Source: an uncultured Hungatella sp.
GTDB lineage: Bacteria > Bacillota > Clostridia > Lachnospirales > Lachnospiraceae
Assembly: GCA_910588325.1 (NCBI GenBank)
Contig: CAJUPP010000103.1
Span: 1-8,564 of the forward strand
Direction of reading: 5' to 3'
DNA length: 8,564 nucleotides
The translations under genes were made by a program, and so were the position numbers. The notes beneath the pieces are model-generated. The model was not told the origin of the DNA and did not search any database. It saw only the letters and a list, made by a program, of their open reading frames with translations. Positions 1 through 7,385 of this stretch are shown piece after piece. Within the stretch, counting starts at the first letter, position 1. Each line of letters begins with the position of its first letter.

Positions 1-1368
1 GATTCCACGGAATGTATGGCTTTGGCTCATCAGTTTGACGCTCTGGTTATGATTCCCAACTGTGATAAGAATGTACCGGGGCTTTTGATGGCAGCAGCCC
101 GCCTGAATATTCCCACTGTATTTGTCAGCGGCGGCCCTATGCTGGCAGGACATGTAAAAGGACAGAAGAGAAGTCTGTCCAGCATGTTTGAGGCAGTAGG
201 TTCCTATGTGGCAGGAACCATGACAGAAGAAGATGTGGAAGAATTTGTATGTAAGGTATGCCCAACCTGCGGTTCTTGTTCCGGCATGTATACGGCCAAC
301 AGTATGAACTGTCTGACAGAGGTTCTGGGTATGGGCCTGAAAGGCAACGGAACCATTCCGGCTGTCTACTCCGAGAGAATCCGTCTGGCGAAGCACGCAG
401 GTATGGCGGTTATGGATATGCTGAAGAAGAATATCTGCCCGAGAGATATTATGACAGAGGCTGCATTTCGGAATGCCCTGACTATGGATATGGCTCTCGG
501 CTGCAGTACCAACAGCATGCTGCATCTGCCGGCTATCGCCCATGAAGCAGGTGTGGAACTGAACGTGGATATTGCCAATGAAATCAGCGCCAAGACACCG
601 AATCTGTGTCATCTGGCTCCGGCAGGCCCTACGTATATGGAGGATTTGAACGAGGCCGGCGGAATCTATGCGGTTATGAAGGAAATCAGCAAGCTGGGGC
701 TTCTGAATCTGGACTGCATAACCGTTACCGGAAAGACTGTGGGAGAAAATATAAAAGATGCGGTGAACCTGGACACGGACGTGATCCGCACTGTCGAAAA
801 TCCGTATTCCACCACAGGCGGAATCGCTGTCTTAAGAGGAAATCTGGCGCCGGATTCCTGTGTGGTGAAGCGTTCTGCGGTTGTTCCTGAGATGTTAAAG
901 CATGAAGGACCGGCCAGAGTATTTGACTGTGAGGAAGATGCCATTGGGGCTATTAAGGGCGGCAGGATTGTGGCCGGAGACGTAGTGGTGATTCGATATG
1001 AAGGCCCCAAGGGCGGCCCGGGTATGAGAGAGATGTTAAACCCCACATCTGCCATTGCAGGAATGGGTCTGGGAGCTTCTGTAGCACTGATTACGGACGG
1101 ACGTTTCAGCGGGGCATCCAGGGGAGCTTCCATCGGACATGTGTGTCCGGAGGCGGCAGCAGGAGGCCCTATCGGACTGGTGGAAGAAGGAGATATTATT
1201 TCCATTGACATCAATGCCAATACGATTAATTTGAAAGTTTCCGATGAAGAACTGGCAAGGAGAAAAGCCAACTGGACACCAAAGACCAGGGAAGTGTCAG
1301 GATATCTGAAACGTTACCGCAGAGCAGTGACCTCTGCAGATAAAGGAGCCATACTGGCAGATAAGTAA
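1..1368 (+). CDS. ilvD: Dihydroxy-acid dehydratase, 5'-truncated by the window edge
   Basis: This enzyme removes water from 2,3-dihydroxy-isovalerate or 2,3-dihydroxy-3-methylvalerate to give the 2-keto acid precursors of valine/leucine and isoleucine, in the cytosol. The reading frame is open from base 1, and its first codons (DSTECMALAHQF) already match the interior of IlvD, so the ATG at 16 is an internal Met. About 100 N-terminal residues are probably missing from the usual 550-560. Visible family marks are NCDKNVPG, with a cluster Cys at codon 21 and the following Lys (carbamylated in the family), then CPTCGSCSGMYTANSMN at codons 87-103 with a further cluster Cys at codon 93. Near the C-terminus is DGRFSGASRG (codons 366-375), which holds the active-site Ser. 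The first Fe-S Cys would lie upstream of the window. Phosphogluconate dehydratase (Edd) is the main paralogue, but the adjacent ilvB and the motif details favour IlvD. The gene ends 30 nt before ilvB and is probably co-transcribed with it. Confidence 0.96.
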   Translation, partial: DSTECMALAHQFDALVMIPNCDKNVPGLLMAAARLNIPTVFVSGGPMLAGHVKGQKRSLSSMFEAVGSYVAGTMTEEDVEEFVCKVCPTCGSCSGMYTANSMNCLTEVLGMGLKGNGTIPAVYSERIRLAKHAGMAVMDMLKKNICPRDIMTEAAFRNALTMDMALGCSTNSMLHLPAIAHEAGVELNVDIANEISAKTPNLCHLAPAGPTYMEDLNEAGGIYAVMKEISKLGLLNLDCITVTGKTVGENIKDAVNLDTDVIRTVENPYSTTGGIAVLRGNLAPDSCVVKRSAVVPEMLKHEGPARVFDCEEDAIGAIKGGRIVAGDVVVIRYEGPKGGPGMREMLNPTSAIAGMGLGASVALITDGRFSGASRGASIGHVCPEAAAGGPIGLVEEGDIISIDINANTINLKVSDEELARRKANWTPKTREVSGYLKRYRRAVTSADKGAILADK

Positions 1369-1398
1369 GGAAAGAACAGTGAGGAGAATGATAGATTT

Positions 1399-3078
1399 AT
1401 GCAAAAATTAACAGGAGCAGAGATTGTAGTAGAGTGTCTGAAAGAGCAGGGCGTGGATACGGTTTTCGGATATCCGGGCGGAGCAATTTTGAATATCTAC
1501 GATGCGCTTTATAAACACCAGGATGAGATTACCCACATTCTGACTTCCCATGAACAGGGAGCCGCCCATGCTGCGGACGGATATGCCAGAGCAACCGGAA
1601 AAGTAGGCGTGTGTCTGGCTACATCCGGGCCAGGAGCCACCAACCTGGTAACCGGCATTGCTACTGCCTATATGGATTCCATTCCCCTGGTGGCAATCAC
1701 CTGCAACGTGGGAGTCAGCCTTCTTGGAAAAGACAGTTTTCAGGAGATTGACATTGCCGGAGTTACCATGCCGATCACCAAATACAACTTCATCGTCAAG
1801 GACATTACCAAGCTGGCACAGGTAATACGGCGCGCCTTCAGGATTGCCAAATCAGGCCGTCCGGGACCGGTTCTGGTGGATGTTCCCAAAGATGTGACAG
1901 CCAATACCTGCGAATATGAATATCAGGCGCCAGAAGAGGTGGTTCGTCAGGCGGATACCATTACAGAGGAGGCGCTGGAGAAGGCTCTTTTGATGATTAA
2001 AGATTCCAGGAAGCCCTTTATTCTTGTAGGCGGCGGTGCGGTTCTGTCTGATGCGGCGGAGGAAGTCAAAGCATTTGCTCACAAGATACAGGCTCCTGTG
2101 GCAGACACTCTTATGGGCAAGGGTGCTTTTGACGGGACAGACGAGCTGTACACCGGCATGGCGGGAATGCACGGAACGAAAACCTCCAATTTCGGTATTA
2201 CCGAGAGTGACCTTTTAATCGTAATCGGTGCCAGATTCAGTGACCGTGTAGTGGGGAATGCCTCCAAGTTTGCAAAAAATGCCAAGATTCTCCAGCTGGA
2301 TATCGACCCGGCTGAGATTAATAAAAATGTCCGCACTCATGCCAGCATTATTGGGGATATCAAGATTATTTTGAGAAAATTAAATGCCCGTCTGGATCCT
2401 TTGAATCATGATGAGTGGGTTGCCCATATTGAGCGGTTTAAGGACATGTATCCGCTTCACTACAAGAAAGATGTGCTGACAGGCCCGGCAGTGGTGGAAG
2501 CCATCTATGAGGTGACGGACGGAGATGCCATCATTGTCACTGAAGTGGGACAGCATCAGATGTGGGCCGCTCAGTATTATAAGTATAAAAAGCCCCATAC
2601 TCTCCTTACCTCCGGAGGGTTAGGAACCATGGGATATGGCCTGGGAGCTGCTATCGGCGCCAAGATGGGAAAAAAGGATAAAAAAGTGTTCAACATCGCA
2701 GGAGACGGATGTTTCCGCATGAATATGAACGAGATTGCTACGGCAACCCGGTATAATATCCCTGTGATTCAGGTGATTATCAACAACCATGTACTGGGGA
2801 TGGTTCGTCAGTGGCAGACATTGTACTATGGAAAACGGTATTCGCATACCATATTAAATGACCAGGTGGATTTCGTGAAGGTGGCGGAGGCCATGGGAGC
2901 CAAAGCATATCGGGTAACCAGGAGAGAAGAATTGAGATCGGTTCTTAAAGAGGCTATGGATCTTAATATTCCGGTGGTGATTGACTGTCAGATTCACTGT
3001 GACGATAAGGTATTTCCTATGGTATCGCCGGGAGCCGCCATATCCGATGCATTTGATGATACAGATTTAAAGATATAA
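1399..3078 (+). CDS. ilvB: Acetolactate synthase (AHAS), large catalytic subunit
   Basis: This subunit condenses two pyruvates to 2-acetolactate, or pyruvate with 2-ketobutyrate to 2-aceto-2-hydroxybutyrate, using thiamine diphosphate, Mg2+ and FAD. At 559 aa it has the full family length. The domain order is as expected: an N-terminal ThDP-binding domain (about 1-170) with the cofactor-activating Glu52 in SHEQG, a central FAD-binding domain (about 190-330), and a C-terminal ThDP domain with GDG at 435-437 and NN at 462-463. The stretch NNHVLGMVRQWQ followed by YSHT is typical of biosynthetic AHAS rather than catabolic AlsS or other ThDP enzymes. The segment SLLGKDSFQEIDIAG is of clostridial type. 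The start is fixed by the canonical MQKLTGAEIVVECL. AGGAG at 1382-1386 is 12 nt upstream, slightly far. No ilvN/ilvH small subunit follows; serC begins 35 nt after the stop. Confidence 0.97.
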   Translation: MQKLTGAEIVVECLKEQGVDTVFGYPGGAILNIYDALYKHQDEITHILTSHEQGAAHAADGYARATGKVGVCLATSGPGATNLVTGIATAYMDSIPLVAITCNVGVSLLGKDSFQEIDIAGVTMPITKYNFIVKDITKLAQVIRRAFRIAKSGRPGPVLVDVPKDVTANTCEYEYQAPEEVVRQADTITEEALEKALLMIKDSRKPFILVGGGAVLSDAAEEVKAFAHKIQAPVADTLMGKGAFDGTDELYTGMAGMHGTKTSNFGITESDLLIVIGARFSDRVVGNASKFAKNAKILQLDIDPAEINKNVRTHASIIGDIKIILRKLNARLDPLNHDEWVAHIERFKDMYPLHYKKDVLTGPAVVEAIYEVTDGDAIIVTEVGQHQMWAAQYYKYKKPHTLLTSGGLGTMGYGLGAAIGAKMGKKDKKVFNIAGDGCFRMNMNEIATATRYNIPVIQVIINNHVLGMVRQWQTLYYGKRYSHTILNDQVDFVKVAEAMGAKAYRVTRREELRSVLKEAMDLNIPVVIDCQIHCDDKVFPMVSPGAAISDAFDDTDLKI

Positions 3079-3100
3079 AAAATTTATAAACGAAGAAAGA

Positions 3101-3104
3101 GGGG
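3101..3104 (+). promoter_or_regulatory. Ribosome binding site that decides the serC start
   Basis: The purine run AAAGAGGGG ends at 3104. It is only 2 nt from the ATG at 3107 but 8 nt from the in-frame ATG at 3113. Normal spacing, and the family N-terminus MSRVYNFSAGP, both favour initiation at 3113, so the two extra residues (MV) of the longer reading are probably not made. Confidence 0.6.
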
Positions 3105-3112
3105 ACATGGTT

Positions 3113-4198
3113 ATGAGCAGAGTGTACAATTTTTCGGCAGGTCCGGCAGTGCTGCCGGAGGAAGTCTTGAAAGAGGCCGCCGCAGAGATGCTGGACTATA
3201 AGGGAACCGGAATGTCAGTGATGGAGATGTCACACCGGTCAAAAGCTTTTGAGACCATTATCAATGATGCGGAGGCCGACATCAGGGATTTGATGGGGAT
3301 TCCGGATAACTATAAAGTATTGTTTTTACAGGGAGGAGCCCATCTGCAGTTTTCAATGGTTCCTATGAACCTGATGAAGAACAGGGTAGCAGATTATATT
3401 ATCACCGGACAGTGGGCCAAGAAGGCTTTTAAAGAGGCTCAGAAATACGGCAAGGCCAATGCCATCGCTTCCAGCGAGGATAAGACCTTCAGCTATATTC
3501 CGGAATGTTCCGACCTTCCTATCTCTGAGGATGCGGATTATGTCTATATCTGCGAGAACAATACCATCTACGGCACCAAGTTTAAGACTCTTCCCAATAC
3601 AAAAGGAAAGACTCTGGTAGCCGATGTGTCCTCCTGCTTTTTGTCAGAGCCGGTGGATGTGACAAAATACGGGATTATCTACGGAGGCGTGCAGAAGAAT
3701 GTGGGCCCGGCCGGCGTGGTTATCGTTATCATCAGAGAAGACTTAATTACTGAGGATGTGCTTCCGGGAACACCAACCATGTGTCAGTATAAGACTCATG
3801 CGGATGCCAAGTCCTTATATAATACGCCTCCGGCATATGGCATCTATATCTGCGGCAAGGTATTCAAATGGCTGAAAGCCAAAGGGGGCCTTCAGGCAAT
3901 GAAGGAGTATAATGAGAAGAAGGCGAAGATTCTGTATGATTTCCTGGACGAAAGCCAGCTGTTCAAAGGAACCGTTATAAAGGAAGACCGCTCTCTGATG
4001 AATGTCCCGTTTGTTACCGGAGACGCCGATCTGGATGCAAAATTCATCAAAGAGGCGACGGCAGCAGGCTTCGTTAATTTAAAGGGCCACCGCACTGTAG
4101 GCGGTATGAGGGCCAGCATCTACAATGCAATGCCAATTGAGGGCGTGGAGAAGCTGGTAATATTTATGAAAGAGTTTGAGGAGGCAAATAAGGCATGA
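3113..4198 (+). CDS. serC: Phosphoserine aminotransferase
   Basis: SerC transfers an amino group from glutamate to 3-phosphohydroxypyruvate to give O-phosphoserine, the second step of serine synthesis. It is a cytosolic PLP enzyme of class V aminotransferase type, usually a homodimer. The 361-aa product has the usual length and starts with the hallmark YNFSAGPAVLPEEVL. It carries MSHRSKAFE near residues 41-49, the phosphate-site stretch FLQGGAH, and the PLP-binding lysine at residue 195 in GGVQKNVGPAG. The C-terminal HRTVGGMRASIYNAM is also typical. Start 3113 is preferred over the in-frame ATG at 3107 on ribosome-binding-site spacing. The stop TGA overlaps the ATG of serA (ATGA), which suggests translational coupling. 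No key residue appears altered. No terminator and no convincing promoter is seen in the 34 bases after ilvB, so co-transcription with ilvD-ilvB is likely. Confidence 0.97.
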   Translation: MSRVYNFSAGPAVLPEEVLKEAAAEMLDYKGTGMSVMEMSHRSKAFETIINDAEADIRDLMGIPDNYKVLFLQGGAHLQFSMVPMNLMKNRVADYIITGQWAKKAFKEAQKYGKANAIASSEDKTFSYIPECSDLPISEDADYVYICENNTIYGTKFKTLPNTKGKTLVADVSSCFLSEPVDVTKYGIIYGGVQKNVGPAGVVIVIIREDLITEDVLPGTPTMCQYKTHADAKSLYNTPPAYGIYICGKVFKWLKAKGGLQAMKEYNEKKAKILYDFLDESQLFKGTVIKEDRSLMNVPFVTGDADLDAKFIKEATAAGFVNLKGHRTVGGMRASIYNAMPIEGVEKLVIFMKEFEEANKA

Positions 4199-5358
4199 GA
4201 AAAATTCATTGTTTAAATGCAATTTCCAAATATGGAACAGACCTTCTGACAGCAGATTATGCGCTGACAGACGATTTGGGCCAGGCAGAGGGTGTGCTGG
4301 TAAGAAGTACGGTTATGCATGATATGGAATTCGCTGATTCTCTTTTGGCCATTGCCCGTGCCGGAGCAGGTGTGAATAACATTCCGTTAGAGCGCTGCGC
4401 AGAGAATGGTATCGTTGTGTTTAATACTCCAGGAGCCAATGCCAATGGCGTGAAGGAACTGGTGTTAGCCGGTATGCTTCTGGCAGCAAGAGACATCACA
4501 GGCGGTATTGCCTGGTGCCAGGAAAACAAGAATGATGAGAACATTGCCAAGACCGTAGAGAAGGCGAAGAAGGCCTTTGCAGGATATGAGATTAAGGGCA
4601 AAAAACTGGGTGTTATCGGTCTGGGAGCCATCGGCGCGGAAGTTGCCAATGCAGCGGCGGCTCTTGGAATGGAGGTTTATGGATATGATCCCTATATTTC
4701 CATTCATGCGGCCTGGGGATTGTCCAGGGACGTAAAACATATTACCTCTGTGGACAGCATTTATCAGGAATGCGATTATATTACGGTTCATGTGCCGTTA
4801 ATGGATGCAACGAAGGGAATGATTGATGAGAAGGCTTTGGAGCAGATGAAGGACGGCGTTGTGGTGCTGAACTTCGCAAGAGATCGCCTGGTGGACGATG
4901 ATGCCATGGAAGCGGCGCTGAAGTCCGGAAAGGTACGCAGATACGTAACCGATTTCCCGAATCCGAAATCCGTGAATCTGGAACATGTGATTGCCATTCC
5001 TCACCTTGGGGCTTCTACAGAAGAGTCTGAAGACAATTGTGCGAAGATGGCAGTGAAAGAGATGATGGACTATCTGGAGAATGGAAATATCCGCAATTCT
5101 GTCAACTATCCAAACTGTGATATGGGAATCTGCCGCACGGCAAGCCGTGTAGCTGTGTTCCATCTGAATATTCCCAACATGATCGGTCAGGTGACCGGTA
5201 CTCTGGCGTCCGGCAATGTGAATATTTCCGATATGACCAACAAGAGCCGTGATAAATTCGCCTATACGCTTCTTGATCTGGAAAGTCCTGCAGATGAAGC
5301 TACAATCGGGAAATTGAAGAACATTGAGGGTGTGCTGAGGGTTCGGGTAATTAAGTAA
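4195..5358 (+). CDS. serA: D-3-phosphoglycerate dehydrogenase with C-terminal ACT domain
   Basis: SerA oxidises 3-phosphoglycerate with NAD+ to 3-phosphohydroxypyruvate, the entry step of serine synthesis. The 387-aa protein has a substrate-binding half (about 1-95), a Rossmann NAD domain with GLGAIG at 142-147 and the acidic Asp of YGYDPY further on, then a short ACT domain (about 315-387) containing NIPNMIGQVTGTLASGNVNI. This is the ACT-only architecture; the ACT domain usually binds serine for feedback inhibition. Catalytic Arg229 (NFARDR) and His270 (IPHLGAST) are visible. The loop that normally carries the catalytic Glu as FPxEP reads DFPNPKSV (253-260) and has no Glu at that spot; the nearest is Glu263. 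The usual RG after the Arg is RD. GAGGAGG at 4178-4184, inside serC, lies 10 nt before the ATG. Because of its place beside serC I call it SerA despite the altered loop; another 2-hydroxyacid dehydrogenase is less likely. Confidence 0.92.
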   Translation: MRKIHCLNAISKYGTDLLTADYALTDDLGQAEGVLVRSTVMHDMEFADSLLAIARAGAGVNNIPLERCAENGIVVFNTPGANANGVKELVLAGMLLAARDITGGIAWCQENKNDENIAKTVEKAKKAFAGYEIKGKKLGVIGLGAIGAEVANAAAALGMEVYGYDPYISIHAAWGLSRDVKHITSVDSIYQECDYITVHVPLMDATKGMIDEKALEQMKDGVVVLNFARDRLVDDDAMEAALKSGKVRRYVTDFPNPKSVNLEHVIAIPHLGASTEESEDNCAKMAVKEMMDYLENGNIRNSVNYPNCDMGICRTASRVAVFHLNIPNMIGQVTGTLASGNVNISDMTNKSRDKFAYTLLDLESPADEATIGKLKNIEGVLRVRVIK

Positions 5359-5378
5359 CTCATATAAGGAAAAGATAA

Positions 5379-5414
5379 AGACAGAGGCTTGCAAGGATTT
5401 GTAAGCCTTTGTTT
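5379..5414 (+). terminator. Terminator-like hairpin between serA and the DUF1015 gene
   Basis: Bases 5379-5394 and 5399-5414 form a 16-bp stem with three G.U wobbles around the loop GGAT. The core is AGGCTTGCAA paired with TTGTAAGCCT. The 3' arm ends CCTTTGTTT and runs on into CGTT, so the outer pairs double as an A-tract/U-tract. It starts 20 nt after the serA stop, and the next gene's SD lies 15 nt beyond the stem. The tail is not a pure U run, so this could be a partial terminator that tunes the DUF1015 gene down, or an mRNA-stabilising intercistronic stem. Confidence 0.65.
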
Positions 5415-5429
5415 CGTTACATTGATAAC

Positions 5430-5435
5430 AGGAGG
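5430..5435 (+). promoter_or_regulatory. Consensus ribosome binding site that decides the DUF1015 start
   Basis: A perfect AGGAGG lies 7 nt before the ATG at 5443. This rules in favour of starting at MAIVRPFTCIRP rather than at the in-frame ATG at 5389, which would place translation through the preceding hairpin and adds a family-atypical hydrophobic leader of 18 residues. Confidence 0.85.
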
Positions 5436-5442
5436 AATCGAT

Positions 5443-6681
5443 ATGGCAATCGTAAGACCATTTACATGTATCAGACCGGAGGAGTCCGTGGTGTCCAAAG
5501 TGGCGGCTCTCCCCTATGATGTGTACAACAGAAAAGAGGCCTGTCTTGTTACGGCAGAGAATCCGTTATCGTTTTTGAATATTGACCGCGGGGAGACACA
5601 GTTTTCCGATGATGTGGATATGTATGCGCCTCAGGTGTACGACAAAGCCAGAGAGCTTCTGGATACCTGGATGGCGAACGGAACGTTTGTGACGGATGAA
5701 GGGGATAATTACTATCTGTATCAGCTTACTATGGACGGGAGGAGCCAGACAGGGATTGTGGCCTGCTCTTCCATTGATGATTATCAGTCAGGCGTGATTA
5801 AGAAGCATGAGAATACCAGGGAGGACAAGGAACTGGACAGAATCCGCCATGTGGATGTGACAGACGCCCATACCGGACCTATTTTTCTGGCTTATCGGAC
5901 CAATGAGACGCTGACATGTATCATGGAACAGGTAATGAGAGAAACTCCTTTATATGATTTTGCGTCAGAGGACGGAATCGGACATCGGGTGTGGAGGATT
6001 CAGGATGCCGGGAGAGCGCAGGCCATAGAGGAGGCCTTTCAAAGGATTCCGGCCACGTATATTGCAGACGGGCATCATCGTGCGGCTTCCGCAGTGAAAG
6101 TGGGACTAAAACGCCGTCAGGAGAATCCGGGATATACAGGAAAAGAACCGTTTAACTATTTCCTGTCGGTTTTATTCCCGGAGGATCAGCTGATGATCAT
6201 GCCCTACAACCGGGTGGTAAAAGATTTGAACGGACTTTCCATGGAGAAGTTTTTCACGGCTGTCTATGAGAAGTTTGATGTGGCAAAGGTGGGAAAAGAG
6301 GCTTACAGCCCCAAAAAGAAGGGAACCTTCGGCATGTATCTGAACGGTGTCTGGTATATGCTGAAGATAAAACCGCAGTTTGCAACAGAGGATCCGGTAA
6401 AAGGGTTGGATGTGTCTGTCCTTCAGGAGTACTTGTTAGGGCCGGTTCTGGGCATCGGCGATCCCAGGACGGACAAGCGGATCGATTTTATCGGAGGAAT
6501 ACGGGGGCTGGGTGAGCTGGAGCGCCGGGTGGCGCAGGACATGACGGTGGCCTTTTCCATGTACCCTACCTCCATACAGGAGCTGTTTGCCGTGGCGGAT
6601 GCAGGGCTTCTCATGCCTCCGAAATCTACCTGGTTTGAGCCCAAGCTGAGAAGCGGGATTTTTGTCCACAGACTGTCCTAA
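5443..6681 (+). CDS. DUF1015 family protein, serine-operon associated
   Basis: This 412-aa protein is recognised as DUF1015 (conserved, function not established) from its N-terminus IVRPFTCIRP, the ALPYDVYNRKEA stretch, HENTREDKE (from His122) and the hallmark YIADGHHRAASA with DGHHR at residues 209-213. There is no signal peptide or membrane segment, so it should be cytosolic. DGHHR-type motifs occur in the ParB/Srx-like fold, which includes the free-serine kinases SerK and SbnI; older annotations of this family often read 'SpoOJ/ParB'. The gene follows serC-serA with a gap of 84 nt that holds a terminator-like hairpin. With no serB in view, a role in phosphoserine or serine conversion, or in sensing it, is an attractive inference but not shown. 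Start 5443 is set by AGGAGG at 5430-5435. The ATG at 5389 would add an unlikely 18-residue leader. No terminator is obvious after the stop. Confidence 0.85.
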   Translation: MAIVRPFTCIRPEESVVSKVAALPYDVYNRKEACLVTAENPLSFLNIDRGETQFSDDVDMYAPQVYDKARELLDTWMANGTFVTDEGDNYYLYQLTMDGRSQTGIVACSSIDDYQSGVIKKHENTREDKELDRIRHVDVTDAHTGPIFLAYRTNETLTCIMEQVMRETPLYDFASEDGIGHRVWRIQDAGRAQAIEEAFQRIPATYIADGHHRAASAVKVGLKRRQENPGYTGKEPFNYFLSVLFPEDQLMIMPYNRVVKDLNGLSMEKFFTAVYEKFDVAKVGKEAYSPKKKGTFGMYLNGVWYMLKIKPQFATEDPVKGLDVSVLQEYLLGPVLGIGDPRTDKRIDFIGGIRGLGELERRVAQDMTVAFSMYPTSIQELFAVADAGLLMPPKSTWFEPKLRSGIFVHRLS

Positions 6682-6747
6682 AGGATTTTGCAGCTTACAG
6701 GACGATTACGCATTTATGAAGATTTTGTGACATTTTCGAAAAAGGCC

Positions 6748-6776
6748 TACAAAAAAATACTGTTTTCCTATATAAT
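6748..6776 (+). promoter_or_regulatory. Predicted sigma-A type promoter of the lipoprotein gene
   Basis: A perfect -10 box TATAAT lies at 6771-6776. A weak -35 candidate, TACAAA at 6748-6753 (3 of 6 consensus bases), sits 17 bp upstream. The surrounding 60 bases are strongly AT-rich, unlike the flanking genes. A start near 6783 would give a leader of about 56 nt. Its position between two same-strand genes suggests that the lipoprotein gene is transcribed separately from the serine operon. Confidence 0.6.
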
Positions 6777-6789
6777 ACATAAATCTGAC

Positions 6790-6812
6790 GTGCTCTGGCA
6801 ATCTGAGAGTAC
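6790..6812 (+). other. Small hairpin in the lipoprotein mRNA leader
   Basis: GTGCTCT (6790-6796) can pair with AGAGTAC (6806-6812), giving 7 bp with one G.U pair around a 9-nt loop. It lies between the predicted promoter and the ribosome binding site AAGGAGG (6823-6829), which it leaves free. It may affect mRNA stability, but a stem of this size can arise by chance. Confidence 0.3.
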
Positions 6813-6838
6813 ATTTCATTATAAGGAGGACAAGAAAC

Positions 6839-7369
6839 ATGAATCGGATAAAAAAGGTTACACTTATTTTGACTGTGGTCTGTCTGTTGTGCGGATGTAC
6901 AAAGAGCTATATTATCAAGAGAGAGGGGAATGATGACAATCTGCCTCAATTATCTCCGGAGGGAATTTTGTGGGAGCAGGTTTGGGAGGAATTTGACAGT
7001 AGGTATTCTGACGATGCATTGTATCCGTTTATTAATTCTGCCAATGGCATGATCGATACGGAGACGAAAGAACTGCAGATTTGCCTGCTGTTGGATGAGG
7101 AGATTTCTTCGCAGGAGGCAGCGGATTTTGCGACAGAAGTACTTAAGGGTTTCAATGATCTGATTTCATCCCAGAACTCCGAATATGCATTTTCCTCTGA
7201 CAGCTCTTACGGCGGCTATGTAAGTCAGTGCAGTGTGCATGTGATCGTGAGTATGGAAGAGTATATGACGGATAAGTCCAGATGGATGATAGAGGATCGG
7301 ATTCCGGCAGGGGAGTATCGTCCTGTGAATCCGGATGCGGTTCCGGCAGAGACAGGGGAAGCAGAATAA
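6839..7369 (+). CDS. Small predicted lipoprotein of unknown function
   Basis: I do not recognise this 176-aa protein. The N-terminus has Lys/Arg (NRIKK), a hydrophobic segment (about 7-18) and a lipobox ending LCGC, so Cys20 is the expected lipidation site. Cys at the -2 position is unusual but tolerated. The mature part would be anchored on the outer face of the membrane. It is acidic, with a strand-helix-strand look: ELQICLLLDE, then a helix around QEAADFATEVLKGFNDLI, then SVHVIVSMEEY. The tail is proline- and glutamate-rich and low in complexity (about 160-176). AAGGAGG at 6823-6829, 9 nt before the ATG, and the upstream TATAAT support a real gene, and a strong terminator follows. No catalytic motif is visible. 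It could be a ligand-binding or envelope-associated protein. The hypothetical status is firm; the lipoprotein call is fairly firm. Confidence 0.8.
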   Translation: MNRIKKVTLILTVVCLLCGCTKSYIIKREGNDDNLPQLSPEGILWEQVWEEFDSRYSDDALYPFINSANGMIDTETKELQICLLLDEEISSQEAADFATEVLKGFNDLISSQNSEYAFSSDSSYGGYVSQCSVHVIVSMEEYMTDKSRWMIEDRIPAGEYRPVNPDAVPAETGEAE

Positions 7370-7385
7370 TCATTTTTAGGACTGT

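Noticed and set aside
666..1271. 201-codon open frame on the minus strand inside ilvD
   Set aside because: It lies wholly opposite a gene with clear IlvD motifs, has no family resemblance and reads as Ser/Pro/Ile-rich shadow sequence of the coding strand.
1388..1411. Seven-codon micro-ORF (MIDLCKN) overlapping the ilvB start
   Set aside because: AGGAG is only one base before this ATG, too close for initiation. It is more simply the spacer of the ilvB ribosome binding site.
3053..3090. Possible promoter before serC (TTGATG and TATAAA)
   Set aside because: The spacing is about 15 bp and the sequence lies at the end of the ilvB coding frame; the AT-rich intergenic run alone is not convincing.
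4798..5394. 198-codon minus-strand open frame opposite serA
   Set aside because: It is rich in His, Ile and Cys as expected of an antisense frame, and its 5' end lies in the hairpin. serA is well supported on the plus strand.
5389..5442. Upstream in-frame start of the DUF1015 gene
   Set aside because: It has no ribosome binding site, runs through the terminator-like stem and adds a leader not expected for the family. AGGAGG at 5430 points to 5443.
6682..6747. Terminator for the DUF1015 transcript
   Set aside because: Only a 5-bp GTCCT/AGGAC pairing and the palindrome TTTTCGAAAA are seen, with no stable GC stem followed by a U run.
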